Assembly (NCBI GenBank): GCA_049647485.1
Contig: JBARXT010000186.1
Span: forward strand, 1-33,988
Source of the DNA: 62-47 sp049647485
GTDB lineage: Bacteria; Pseudomonadota; Alphaproteobacteria; Rhizobiales; Xanthobacteraceae
Direction: 5' to 3'
Length of the DNA: 33,988 nucleotides
The notes under the pieces are model-generated. The model did no database searches. It was not told the origin of the DNA and saw only the letters and a program-made list of their open reading frames with translations. Both the position numbers and the translations under genes were made by a program. This document shows, one piece after another, positions 15,810-24,550 of the stretch (within the stretch, counting starts at the first letter, position 1; the number at the start of each line of letters is the position of its first letter).

Positions 15810-17603
15810 TCACCGGAAATACATTTCCTGATTGCGGCGTTCGAGTTCTTCGCCGAATACGCGGAGCGCGTGGGTTTCGCTGACGGTGCCGATCGGCGTC
15901 CGGTCGTCCGTATTGTCGACCACCACCAGCACGTCGGCTTCGGTGGATTCGAACGCCGCCATGATGTCGCGAATCGACATCTGCGGTTGCAGGAAGACGT
16001 CTCGCTGCCGGGCCAGCTCGGCGATAGAGTGATCGCCGGCGATCTCCGTGGAATGTAACTCCGAGAGGTGCGCGATGCCGCCATAGCGCCCGTCCGGCGC
16101 GCGAAGCACAACCTGCTTCAGGCGGCCCGGCGGAAATAGTTTCTGCGCTTCGGCAATCGACATCTGGCCCGGCGTGGTTTCGAAATCCGATCGCATCAGG
16201 GTCGCGGCGTTGAACTGCGTGATCCAGCCGATATCTTGCGGCCCGCGAATGACTTCGCCGCCGCGAAGGTGGAAACGCCAGGTGGCGAAGCTGTAGCCGA
16301 ACAGTTCGCGCACGATCAGAGCGGAGACCGACGACGCAACGATCGCGCCGACCGTCAATGAAAACTGGCCGGTGACTTCCAGCGCCAGACAGATCATCGC
16401 GAACGGCGCACCGAGGATGCCGGTGCCGAGCGCCGCCATGGCTGCGATGGCGGCGGTGCCGGGCTGAAGCGCGAGGGTGGGCAACACCATCGTCGCCAGC
16501 GTGCTGTAGAGCATCCCGATCAACGCGCCGAGCATCAGCGATGCGAAGAACAGGCCGCCGCGAAAGCCGGAGCCGAGCGAAACCGACGAGGCCAACGATT
16601 TGAGAATGATGGTGGTCGTCAGCAGCAGCCATGGAGGCTGGCTGACCAGCATCATTTGCATCGCGCCATGGCCGGCGCCGAGCACTGTCGGCGTCAGCAA
16701 CGCCATTCCGCCGAGCAGGGCGCCGCCGATGATCGGCCGCAACGCACCCTTGAACCAGCGCAGCCGATGAAATGCCCGATCGGAGGTCGCGATCATCAGC
16801 ATCAGGGCGATGCTGGCCATGGCGCAGATCACCCCGATCAGAACCGCCTGGCCGATCATCTCGATCGAGACGGGCGTCGGATATCCGGCGATTTGCAGAA
16901 AGGATTGCTGGTTGAGCTGTCGCGCGACCAGCCACGCCGCCACCGCGCTGCCGACCACCGGCACCAGATTGGCGGCGGTGTAAGCGCCGAGTACGACCTC
17001 GAACGCATAAAACGAACCCGCGAGCGGAGCGTTGAACGCGGCGCTGATCGCGCCCGCCGCGCCGCAAGCGACCAGCAGCCGCATGTCGCTGCGCCGTGCC
17101 GACAGCTTGCGGCCAAAATAGGAACTGAACGCGGCGCAGATTTGCGTATAGCCAGCTTCGAGGCCGACAGAGCCGCCGAAACCGTTCGATACCAGCGTCT
17201 GAAACGAGATCAGCAGGCTGCCGCGCATCGAGACGCGACCACCAAGCAGGGCATTGGCTTCGATGACATCCGCCATCTGGCTCTTCAAACGGTTGCCGAC
17301 GAACCATGCGATCAGCGCCATCGCCACGCCGCCGCAAATCGGCACCCACAAGGTGCGTTGCCACGAGATCGTTCCGGTGGCGCTCAGCCGCGCATCGAAC
17401 GGAATATCGAACAGGATCGCGTGGATGACGTCACTCAGCGCTGCAATGATCGCCACCAGCAATCCGCTCAGTAGGCCGATCACGATGGCCACCAGCAAGA
17501 CGCCGAAATCGTGATTGCGGACGTAGTTCCGCACTGCTTGCGGCAGCAGGCGACCGCTCGCTTGCGGCTTCGGAGCGACAGTTGGTTTTTCGGCGTAGCT
17601 CAT
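15810..17603 (-). CDS. CLC-type chloride channel/transporter with C-terminal CBS domains
   Basis: About 597 residues: some ten hydrophobic segments (residues 35-430) followed by a cytoplasmic pair of CBS-like modules, the second ending in ADVLVVVDNTDD. CLC proteins move chloride or other anions, often in exchange for protons. The gating-glutamate region reads GGSVGLEAGYTQ, so the glutamate of the usual GREGP is kept but its neighbours are not. The usual GSGIP and GxFAP filter motifs are replaced (DVIEANALLG and GSGFRGGLFFASL). NAPLAGSFYAFE and GILGAPFAMICLALEVTGQ are recognisable CLC segments. I give ATG 17603 as the start; ATG 17627 in the same frame is equally possible, and neither has a clear ribosome binding site. 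It ends next to a palindromic repeat. Confidence 0.9.
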   Translation of the reverse strand: MSYAEKPTVAPKPQASGRLLPQAVRNYVRNHDFGVLLVAIVIGLLSGLLVAIIAALSDVIHAILFDIPFDARLSATGTISWQRTLWVPICGGVAMALIAWFVGNRLKSQMADVIEANALLGGRVSMRGSLLISFQTLVSNGFGGSVGLEAGYTQICAAFSSYFGRKLSARRSDMRLLVACGAAGAISAAFNAPLAGSFYAFEVVLGAYTAANLVPVVGSAVAAWLVARQLNQQSFLQIAGYPTPVSIEMIGQAVLIGVICAMASIALMLMIATSDRAFHRLRWFKGALRPIIGGALLGGMALLTPTVLGAGHGAMQMMLVSQPPWLLLTTTIILKSLASSVSLGSGFRGGLFFASLMLGALIGMLYSTLATMVLPTLALQPGTAAIAAMAALGTGILGAPFAMICLALEVTGQFSLTVGAIVASSVSALIVRELFGYSFATWRFHLRGGEVIRGPQDIGWITQFNAATLMRSDFETTPGQMSIAEAQKLFPPGRLKQVVLRAPDGRYGGIAHLSELHSTEIAGDHSIAELARQRDVFLQPQMSIRDIMAAFESTEADVLVVVDNTDDRTPIGTVSETHALRVFGEELERRNQEMYFR

Positions 17604-17800
17604 TCGGAACCGGCGGCAGGCGGACATCAGACCGCGGCCGGACTTTGGCGAGGTCTTTCAGGCTTGAGGGGCGCAGCGAATGGGCGCGCGGCCTGCTTAT
17701 CGCAGACCAGATGGGCGAACCAATGTCATTTCCGTGAACAACGGTGCATGGCGGACATATCCATGCGCGGACGGCATGTGCAGGCCGGAGGCCTGTCGGC

Positions 17801-19102
17801 TTACAGGTTGCTGTCGGTGATCGCGGAGTAGACCAGCGAGCGCAGTTCGCGCCGCACCGGGTAGGCACTCGACGGCAGCACCTGCGTCATGAAGATGGCG
17901 ATCAGGTCTTCCGCCGGATCGATCCAGAACGAGGTGGTGGCTGCGCCGCCCCAGGCATATTCGCCGGCGCTGCCGGGAATCAGCGTTTGCGCCGGGTCCA
18001 TCGTCACCGAGAAGCCGAGACCGAAGCCGACGCCGGCGAAGGTCGCCTCGCTGAACAGCGAGCGCGACAGTTGCGTCAGGTCCTTGCCGCCGGGCAGGTG
18101 ATTGGTGGTCATCAGCGCCAGCGTCTTCGGCCCGAGCAGCCGCGTGCCGCCGAGTTCGCCGCGGTTCAGGAGCGCACGGCAGAAGGCGAGATAGTCCGCC
18201 GCCGTTGAGCACAGCCCGCCGCCGCCAGAGATGAACGAGGGCGGCGTCAGGAAGCTGCTGGTGGTCGGATCGTCCTGAAGCGTCAGGTCACCCTTGAGCC
18301 CCGGCGAGTGAAACGACGCCATGCCGCCGGGCGTGGCGTTGTAGCAGGCCGCGAAGCGATGTGCCTTATCCTTGGGAACGAAGAAGTCGGTATCTTTCAT
18401 GCCGAGCGGATTGAAGATACGCTCCTTTAAAAATTGCTCGAACGGTTTGCCAGAGATTTTCTCGATCAGGTAGCCGAGCACGTCGGTGGAGACCGAATAG
18501 TTCCAGGCTTCGCCCGGCGAGAACTCCAGCGGGATGCCGGCGAGGTCGTCGATCATCGACTGCAGCGTGCCGGATTTCTCGACTTCACCGATCTTCTTCG
18601 CGCGATAGGCGGCATCGACATTGCTGCGCTGCTGGAAGCCATAGGTGAGGCCCGACGTATGGCGCAAGAGATCGACGATCTGCATCGGCCGTGCGACCGG
18701 CTTGGTCTGGAACAGCGGCGGGGTGCCGGCGACGAACACCCGCAGGTCGCGCCATTGCGGAATGTATTTGTACACCGGTTCGTCGAGCGCGACGTGGCCT
18801 TCCTCCACCAGCATCATGAAGGCCACCGAGGTGATTGGCTTGGTCATCGAATAGATGCGGAAGATGGTGTCGTCCTTCATCGGCGTTTTGCGTTCGATGT
18901 CGGCATAACCCTGTACCGCCGAGTGGGCGATGGCGCCGCGCCGGTAGATCAGCGTCTGTGTGCCGGGAAAGCGGCCGCTGTCGAGATAGCGGCGCTTGAG
19001 ATGATCCTCGATGCGGCCGAGTCGCGCGCCGGACATGCCGAGACTTTCGGGCGCGGCGGTTGAGGGCGTCAGGCTGGACGCGGACTTGGCTTGATCGAGC
19101 AT
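17801..19102 (-). CDS. EstB-like serine hydrolase (beta-lactamase class C fold)
   Basis: A 433-residue serine hydrolase of the S12/class C beta-lactamase fold. The nucleophile motif is SMTK (S85, K88), the tyrosine is Y202 in WNYSVSTDVLG, and W384-G-G in EYAWGGAATTS replaces the KTG box. This W-GG version is typical of EstB-type carboxylesterases rather than true beta-lactamases, so esterase activity is more likely than antibiotic resistance. There is no obvious signal peptide (MLDQAKSASS), which suggests a cytoplasmic location. AGGAG lies just upstream of ATG 19102. The gene is monocistronic, divergent from the aldo/keto reductase, with 115 bases between the starts. Confidence 0.92.
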   Translation of the reverse strand: MLDQAKSASSLTPSTAAPESLGMSGARLGRIEDHLKRRYLDSGRFPGTQTLIYRRGAIAHSAVQGYADIERKTPMKDDTIFRIYSMTKPITSVAFMMLVEEGHVALDEPVYKYIPQWRDLRVFVAGTPPLFQTKPVARPMQIVDLLRHTSGLTYGFQQRSNVDAAYRAKKIGEVEKSGTLQSMIDDLAGIPLEFSPGEAWNYSVSTDVLGYLIEKISGKPFEQFLKERIFNPLGMKDTDFFVPKDKAHRFAACYNATPGGMASFHSPGLKGDLTLQDDPTTSSFLTPPSFISGGGGLCSTAADYLAFCRALLNRGELGGTRLLGPKTLALMTTNHLPGGKDLTQLSRSLFSEATFAGVGFGLGFSVTMDPAQTLIPGSAGEYAWGGAATTSFWIDPAEDLIAIFMTQVLPSSAYPVRRELRSLVYSAITDSNL

Positions 19103-19217
19103 TGATTTTCTCCTGAGGCGGCCGCAGTTTTGGCGTGGATGGCGGCTATTTCACAACGTCCGCGCGCGCGACACAAGCCGGGTCCAAAGCGGACATCGAT
19201 ATCAAGAGGTTGATGTG

Positions 19218-20069
19218 ATGGTGAAACAGTCCAAACCACGCCCGTTCGGAGCGGCGCGCGTTAACGTGCCGGCGATCGGGCAGGGCACCTGGTACATCGA
19301 CCACGGCGACCGCAAGAAGGCAGTGGAGGCGTTGCGGCGCGGCCTCGACCTCGGCATGAGCCATATCGACACCGCGGAGATGTACGGTGATGCCGAACTG
19401 GTGGTGGCGGAGGCCATCGCAGGGCGGCGCGACGACGTGTTCCTTGTCTCCAAGGTGCTGCCGAGCAACGCTTCGCGGCGCGGCACGATCACCGCCTGCG
19501 AGCGTTCGCTGAAGCGGCTCAAGACCGACCGGCTCGATTGCTATCTGCTGCATTGGCGCGGGGCGTCACCGCTGGCGGAGACGGTGGCCGCCTTCGACGA
19601 ACTTATCACGGCCGGCAAGATCAGGAGTTGGGGCGTCAGCAATTTCGATGGGGACGATCTTGATGAGTTGCGGGAGGTCGCGGGCGAGGGACGTATCGCC
19701 TGCAACCAGGTGCTCTATCATCTGCGCGAGCGCGCCATCGAGCATGCGGTGATCCCGTGGTGCGAGGCGCATGGCGTGGCGGTGGTGGCCTATTCGCCGT
19801 TCGGCCATGACGACTTTCCCGCGGCGAACTCGGCGCAGGGCCGCGTGCTTGCGGAGATCGCTGCTGCGCATGGCGCGACATCGCGTCAGGTGGCATTGAG
19901 TTTCCTCGCCCGCCGCCCGTCGGTGTTCGCTATCCCGAAGGCGGCGACAATCGCCCACGCCGCCGACAACGCCGGAGCGCTCCACCTGAAATTGTCGGCG
20001 GACGATATCGCCCGCATCGAGAAGGCGTGTCCGCGCGGCGAGGCGCCGCGCTCGTTGCCGATGCTGTAG
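19218..20069 (+). CDS. Aldo/keto reductase
   Basis: A 283-residue aldo/keto reductase, a TIM-barrel NAD(P)H enzyme that reduces aldehydes and ketones. The catalytic tetrad is complete: D51 and Y56 in HIDTAEMYGDAE, K79 in LVSKVLPSN and H112 in CYLLHWRG. The C-terminal coenzyme motif is FAIPKAATIAHAADNA, close to the usual IPK(S/A) sequence. AGAGG at 19205-19209 supports ATG 19218; GTG codons at 19215 and 19221 are alternatives. The sequence resembles bacterial YeaE-type or DkgB-like enzymes, but the substrate cannot be assigned. Confidence 0.93.
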   Translation: MVKQSKPRPFGAARVNVPAIGQGTWYIDHGDRKKAVEALRRGLDLGMSHIDTAEMYGDAELVVAEAIAGRRDDVFLVSKVLPSNASRRGTITACERSLKRLKTDRLDCYLLHWRGASPLAETVAAFDELITAGKIRSWGVSNFDGDDLDELREVAGEGRIACNQVLYHLRERAIEHAVIPWCEAHGVAVVAYSPFGHDDFPAANSAQGRVLAEIAAAHGATSRQVALSFLARRPSVFAIPKAATIAHAADNAGALHLKLSADDIARIEKACPRGEAPRSLPML

Positions 20070-20167
20070 CCACGCATATCGGCATCCTGTTTTCGTGCCT
20101 TGTGGTTCGCACACGATTCGCGTTTGGTCCGGCTTTCGTTTTGGCCCCGTGACTTCGAGCCACCGCT

Positions 20168-21145
20168 TTGTCTCCGCCCACCGCGCCGGTTGCGGCCTTC
20201 GCCGATCAGATTCCCGTAAACCCGGCCACGCCGCGTCGTGCCCCACAGCGCACCGATCGTCCGTTCCGCGGCATCGCGCTGGTGGTCGCCTCCACCGTGT
20301 TCCTCGCGTGTTCGGACGCGCTCGCCAAGTATCTCACGCGCGGCCTGCCGGCGGTCGAGATCGCTTGGATCAGGTTCTTCGTGTTCGTCCTGATCATGAT
20401 GCCGGCAGTGCTGATGCGGCGCGGCGGCAATGTGCTCGCCACGCGGCGGCCGGTGATCCAGGTGCTGCGCGGCGTCGGTCTGGTGTCGTCGTCGCTGTTC
20501 TTCATCTGTGGCCTCGGTTATTTGCCGATCGCGGAGGCTTCCGCCACGGCCTTCATCGCGCCGATGTTCGTCACCTGTCTCTCGATCGTGATGCTGTCGG
20601 AGAAGGTCGGCGTCCGGCGCTGGATCGCCACTCTCATCGGCCTGGTTGGTGTGTTGATCGTGGTGCGACCGGGCACCGCTGCATTCCATGCCGCGGCGTT
20701 CTTCCCGATTGTCTCGGCGCTGGGCTGGGCCTTCGCGTTGGTGCTGACGCGGCAGATCGCGGGCGTCGATCGACCGGTGACGACCATGGCCTATTCCGCC
20801 ATCGTCGGCTTCATCGTGCTGTCGGCGCTGGTGCCGTTCTTCTGGGTGACGCCGACCTGGCAGCAGGTCGGCATCGCGGTGCTGATCGGAATTTCATCGA
20901 CGCTCGGCCACTGGATCGTGGTGCTGGCCTATCGCCACGCCGACGCCTCGGTATTGGCGCCGTTCACCTACAGCCAACTGGTGTGGGTGAGCGTGCTGGG
21001 ATTCGTGATATTCGCGGAAATTCCGGATCGCTGGACCGTGCTGGGTGCGTGTATCATCATTTGCAGCGGGCTCTACATCGCGCACCGCGAGCGCATCCGC
21101 AAAGCGCAAATGCGCGACACGCTGGAGCGCGCGCCGGGGGCGTGA
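20168..21145 (+). CDS. DMT-superfamily transporter with two EamA domains
   Basis: A 325-residue inner-membrane protein with about ten hydrophobic segments arranged as two EamA repeats (residues 34-165 and 178-310). The start of the first repeat, FRGIALVVASTVFLACSDALAKYL, and the conserved AYRHADASVLAPFTYSQLVW in the second are typical of drug/metabolite exporters. Substrates in this family range from amino acids to nucleotides, so no substrate is given. The start is TTG at 20168; the next in-frame ATG would remove membrane segments. A hydrophilic 33-residue N-terminal stretch (MSPPTAPVAAFADQ onward) precedes the first segment. It is 98 bases from the aldo/keto reductase. Confidence 0.88.
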   Translation: MSPPTAPVAAFADQIPVNPATPRRAPQRTDRPFRGIALVVASTVFLACSDALAKYLTRGLPAVEIAWIRFFVFVLIMMPAVLMRRGGNVLATRRPVIQVLRGVGLVSSSLFFICGLGYLPIAEASATAFIAPMFVTCLSIVMLSEKVGVRRWIATLIGLVGVLIVVRPGTAAFHAAAFFPIVSALGWAFALVLTRQIAGVDRPVTTMAYSAIVGFIVLSALVPFFWVTPTWQQVGIAVLIGISSTLGHWIVVLAYRHADASVLAPFTYSQLVWVSVLGFVIFAEIPDRWTVLGACIIICSGLYIAHRERIRKAQMRDTLERAPGA

Positions 21146-21165
21146 GTTTTGGGGCACGCGCGAGC

Positions 21166-21279
21166 CGTCACCCTGAGGCGGTTGCGCAGCAACTCTCGAA
21201 GGGCGACGGCGATGTAATACGCCCCTTGCTCGTCATCTTTCGAAGCTCGGGCTTTCGCCCTCGCACCTCAGGATGACGG
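21166..21279. repeat. Dispersed palindromic repeat, type B, copy 1
   Basis: The unit begins CCGTCACCCTGAGGCGGTTG and ends GCACCTCAGGATGACGG, forming inverted ends around a variable centre. It lies between the convergent DMT transporter and Lrp genes and stops one base before the Lrp stop codon. Related units lie at 26051-26125 and at the right window edge. Confidence 0.75.
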
Positions 21280-21280
21280 C

Positions 21281-21742
21281 TCACACTGGCAGCGCGATGG
21301 AATACTTTACCTGACTGAGCGCGAAACTGGACTCGATGGAGGCGATGCCGTCGAGCCGGGTCAGCTTGGTTTTCAGGAAGGTTTCATAGGAGGCAAGGTC
21401 GGCCACCACGACGCGCAGCAGGTAGTCGCGGTTGCCGGTCATCAGGTAGCACTCCAGCACTTCCTCCCAGCCCGAGATCGCTTTCGCGAAGCGGTCGAGG
21501 TCTTCCTCCTTCTGCCGTGCCAGCTTGATCGAGATGAAGACGCTGACGTGCAGCCCGAGCGATTGCTGATCGACGGTGGCGATGTAGCGCGTGATGACGC
21601 CGCGCTCCTCCAGCAGTTTCACACGACGATGGCACGGCGACACCGAAAGGCCGACCTTGTCTGCCAGCTCCTGCATGGTGATGCGGCTGTCCCGCTGCAA
21701 CAGCGCGATGATTTTGCGGTCGATTGGGTCGAGGGCTGTCAT
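21281..21742 (-). CDS. Lrp/AsnC family transcriptional regulator
   Basis: A 153-residue regulator of the usual Lrp/AsnC size. The N-terminal helix-turn-helix spans LDPIDRKIIALLQ through ELADKVGLSVSPCHRRVKLLEE (about residues 3-45), and the C-terminal RAM ligand-binding domain follows (ECYLMTGNRDYLLRVVV). Such proteins sense amino acids or related metabolites and often control the divergent gene. I chose ATG 21742 because the domain begins there; a frame extension to 21997 would run through a repeat and is rejected. The neighbour is a 2-oxoacid dehydrogenase E1 related to MdeB, and in Pseudomonas putida the Lrp-like MdeR controls mdeAB, so local control is a reasonable inference. Confidence 0.94.
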   Translation of the reverse strand: MTALDPIDRKIIALLQRDSRITMQELADKVGLSVSPCHRRVKLLEERGVITRYIATVDQQSLGLHVSVFISIKLARQKEEDLDRFAKAISGWEEVLECYLMTGNRDYLLRVVVADLASYETFLKTKLTRLDGIASIESSFALSQVKYSIALPV

Positions 21743-21830
21743 TGGAATGATTTTATAGTTTAAGCTGTCAGATTGATAAATTATCCCAATTTTTCGATCG
21801 TTGTCGATTGAAATTGAGAAATCCGGCAGT
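21743..21830. promoter_or_regulatory. AT-rich divergent promoter/operator region of Lrp regulator and E1 gene
   Basis: An unusually AT-rich stretch in this GC-rich window separates the two divergent genes. It includes TTTTATAGTTTAAGC near 21751-21765 and an inverted CAATTT (21787-21792) / AAATTG (21811-21816) with CGATCG between. Lrp-type proteins prefer such AT-rich, partly palindromic sites. Exact promoter and operator positions are inferred. Confidence 0.45.
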
Positions 21831-21867
21831 CGCCCGTGAGTTATTCTTCGTCCGTATCGCATTCCGG

Positions 21868-21955
21868 CGTCATGGCCGGGCTTGACCCGGCCATCCACGT
21901 CTTTCTTTCGCCTGTGAAGAAGACGTGGATACCCGCGACAAGCGCGGGCATGACG
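21868..21955. repeat. Dispersed palindromic repeat, type A, copy 3
   Basis: A long palindrome with ends CGTCATGGCCGGGCTTGACC and AGCGCGGGCATGACG and inner arms CCACGTCTTTCTT / AAGAAGACGTGG. It sits between the Lrp/E1 regulatory region and the E1 start codon, so it would be transcribed in the E1 leader. Confidence 0.75.
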
Positions 21956-22000
21956 ATCTGTTGTTCGAAATCTTCGCCGCACCACTCGCGAGATCACGCC

Positions 22001-24397
22001 ATGCCGATCGAACCGCGCCGCCTCGAACTCCTATCAGCCCTGTCGCGCAAAGTGTTGTGGCTGTCGTCCTGGACCATCCACCACGCCAATCACATTCGCC
22101 CCAATGCCGATGGCCTGAAAGTCGGCGGCCATCAGGCGTCGTCCGCTTCGCTCGCGACCATCATGTCGGCGCTGTATTTCTCGGTGCTGAAGCCGGAGGA
22201 CCGCGTCGCGGTGAAGCCGCACGCCAGTCCGATCTTCCATGCGATCCAATATCTGTTCGGCAACCAGACCCGCGAGAAGCTGGAGAATTTTCGCGGCTAC
22301 AAGGGCGCGCAATCCTATCCCTCGCGCACCAAGGATATCGACGACGTCGATTTCTCCACCGGCTCGGTCGGGCTCGGCGTGGCGCAGACGCTGTTTTCGT
22401 CGCTGGTGCAGGATTACGTCAGCGCCCACGGCTTCATGAAGGATCGCCGCGAGGGCCGCATGATCGCGCTGGTCGGCGACGCCGAGATGGACGAGGGCAA
22501 CATCTTCGAGGCGTTGCTGGAGGGTTGGAAGCACGGCCTGCGCAACACCTGGTGGGTCGTCGATTATAACCGCCAGAGTCTCGACGCGGTGGTGCGCGAA
22601 GGCTTGTGGGAAAAGTTCGAGACCATGTTCCGCAACTTCGGTTGGGACGTGGTGATCGTGAAATATGGCAAGCTGATGCAGGCGGCGTTCGCTGAGCCCG
22701 GCGGCGAGGCGCTGCGGCGCTGGATCGATAGCTGTCCCAATCAGGTCTATGCGGCGCTGTGCTTTCAGGGCGGTGCGGCATTCCGCAAGCGCTTGCAGGA
22801 CGAGATCGGCGATCAGGGCGAGGTCAGCGCCTTGATCGAGCGGCGCAGCGACCCGGAGTTGCTGGCGCTGATGTCGAACCTCGGCGGTCACGACATGGCG
22901 AACATGCTGGAGGCGTTCGAGGCGATCGATCACGACCGCCCGGTGTGCTTCATCGCCTACACCGTCAAGGGCGTCGGCCTGCCGTTCCAGGGTCACAAGG
23001 ACAACCATGCCGGGCTGATGACGCCCGCGCAGATGGACACCTTCCGCGCTGCGCAGAACATTCGTCCGGGACACGAGTGGGACAAGTTCGAAGGACTGTC
23101 ACAATCGCCCGCCGAACTGGAAGCGTTCCTCAATGGCGCGTCCTTCAATCGCGACGGCAGGCGGCGGCTGGAAACGCCGACCATCGACGTGCCGGCGCAA
23201 CTGGCGTTTCCCGCGTCGGCGCAGATGTCGACGCAGCAGGGCTTCGGGCTGATCCTCAACGAACTCGCGCGCGGCGACAGCGAACTGGCATCGCGCATCG
23301 TCACCGCATCGCCCGACGTTACCGTCTCGACCAATCTTGGCGCGTGGGTGAACCGGCGCGGCCTGTTCGCCAAGGCGGCGATGGCGGATGTATTCAGGAA
23401 GGAGAAAATCCCCTCGACCTTCACCTGGGATTATTCACCGAAGGGCCAGCACATCGAGCTCGGCATCGCGGAGATGAATCTCTTCATCCTGATGTCGGCG
23501 CTGGGCCTCTCGCATTCCGTCAACGGCGCGCGGCTGTTGCCGGTCGCGACGCTGTACGATCCCTTCATCGAGCGCGGGCTCGATGCGCTGAATTACGCCT
23601 GCTACCAGGACGCGCGCTTCATGGTGGCGGCGACGCCGTCCGGCATCACGCTGGCGCCAGAAGGCGGCGCACATCAGTCGATCGCGACGCCGTTGATCGG
23701 CATGGCGCAGGACGGGCTGGCCTCGTTCGAGCCGGCCTTCGTCGATGAACTCGCGACGATCATGCGCTGGGGTTTCGAACACATGCAGCGCGATCTCGAC
23801 GACAAGGGCAGCGCGCGCGACGGCACCCGCAGCGGCGGTTCGGTTTATCTGCGGCTGTCGACGCGGACCGTCGAGCAGCCGAAGCGGATCATGACGCCCG
23901 AATTGGCGCGCGACATCGCCGACGGTGCCTATTGGTTGCGCAAACCGGGGCCAAACGCGGAAGTGGTGGTCGCCTATACCGGCGCGGTGGCGCCGGAAGC
24001 CATCGAGGCGGTCGGGCTGCTCGGCGACAGCCGCCGCGACATCGGCCTGTTGGCGATCACCTCGGCGGATCGCCTTCACGCCGGCTGGACTGCCGCACGG
24101 CGGATGCGGCGCGAGCGGCGAGGCGCGCCCTATATGAGCCATATCGAGACACTGCTGGCGCCGCTGCCGCGCGACTGCGGCATCGTCACGGTGCTCGACG
24201 GTCACCCGGCGACGCTGGGCTGGATCGGCGCGGTCTGCGGTCACCGGATGGAAGCGCTCGGCGTCGAGCACTTCGGCCAGACCGGTTCGATAGATGATCT
24301 CTATCGGCACTACGGCATCGATGCCAACGCCATCCTCGATGCGGCGGAAGGTCTCACCGCCGGCCGCCCGGTGCGGCACCGGAAGATGGCGGTGTAG
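22001..24397 (+). CDS. Homodimeric 2-oxoacid dehydrogenase E1 component (AceE/MdeB-like)
   Basis: A 798-residue thiamine diphosphate enzyme of the single-chain E1 type, which decarboxylates a 2-oxoacid such as pyruvate or 2-oxobutyrate. The cofactor motif is GDAEMDEGN (159-167) with DYNRQSLD (188-195). AceE-like segments include KVGGHQASSAS, TWDYSPKGQHIELGIAEMN and TPSGITLAPEGGAHQS. AceE proteins are near 890 residues; the shorter length fits the MdeB (2-oxobutyrate) group better. ATG 22001 is chosen because the family starts near here and upstream codons run through a palindromic repeat; the ribosome binding site is weak. No E2 or E3 gene is nearby, so it must borrow these from elsewhere or work alone. 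The Lrp-type regulator is divergent, and an aldehyde dehydrogenase follows after 153 bases. Confidence 0.93.
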   Translation: MPIEPRRLELLSALSRKVLWLSSWTIHHANHIRPNADGLKVGGHQASSASLATIMSALYFSVLKPEDRVAVKPHASPIFHAIQYLFGNQTREKLENFRGYKGAQSYPSRTKDIDDVDFSTGSVGLGVAQTLFSSLVQDYVSAHGFMKDRREGRMIALVGDAEMDEGNIFEALLEGWKHGLRNTWWVVDYNRQSLDAVVREGLWEKFETMFRNFGWDVVIVKYGKLMQAAFAEPGGEALRRWIDSCPNQVYAALCFQGGAAFRKRLQDEIGDQGEVSALIERRSDPELLALMSNLGGHDMANMLEAFEAIDHDRPVCFIAYTVKGVGLPFQGHKDNHAGLMTPAQMDTFRAAQNIRPGHEWDKFEGLSQSPAELEAFLNGASFNRDGRRRLETPTIDVPAQLAFPASAQMSTQQGFGLILNELARGDSELASRIVTASPDVTVSTNLGAWVNRRGLFAKAAMADVFRKEKIPSTFTWDYSPKGQHIELGIAEMNLFILMSALGLSHSVNGARLLPVATLYDPFIERGLDALNYACYQDARFMVAATPSGITLAPEGGAHQSIATPLIGMAQDGLASFEPAFVDELATIMRWGFEHMQRDLDDKGSARDGTRSGGSVYLRLSTRTVEQPKRIMTPELARDIADGAYWLRKPGPNAEVVVAYTGAVAPEAIEAVGLLGDSRRDIGLLAITSADRLHAGWTAARRMRRERRGAPYMSHIETLLAPLPRDCGIVTVLDGHPATLGWIGAVCGHRMEALGVEHFGQTGSIDDLYRHYGIDANAILDAAEGLTAGRPVRHRKMAV

Positions 24398-24550
24398 TTC
24401 ATTTCTTGCGTCAACACGCTGATGTGACCCGATGCGTCGCCTGCAATGGCGGGTCGCGTCCGGCGGGTTCATTTCGCCACGATTCCATGCAAGGATGGGG
24501 ACCGAACGTTTCCGTTCTTTCCAATCCCGCAAGTTTGTGAGGTTTCCGCC

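Noticed and set aside
15709..17364. 551-codon minus-strand frame overlapping the CLC gene
   Set aside because: It is a shifted frame of the CLC gene; only the other frame gives membrane segments and CLC motifs.
17801..19102. Antibiotic resistance beta-lactamase
   Set aside because: It has the EstB-type WGG box and no export signal, so esterase is more likely.
21836..22000. 55-codon N-terminal extension of the E1 gene
   Set aside because: It translates the palindromic repeat and has no counterpart in the family.
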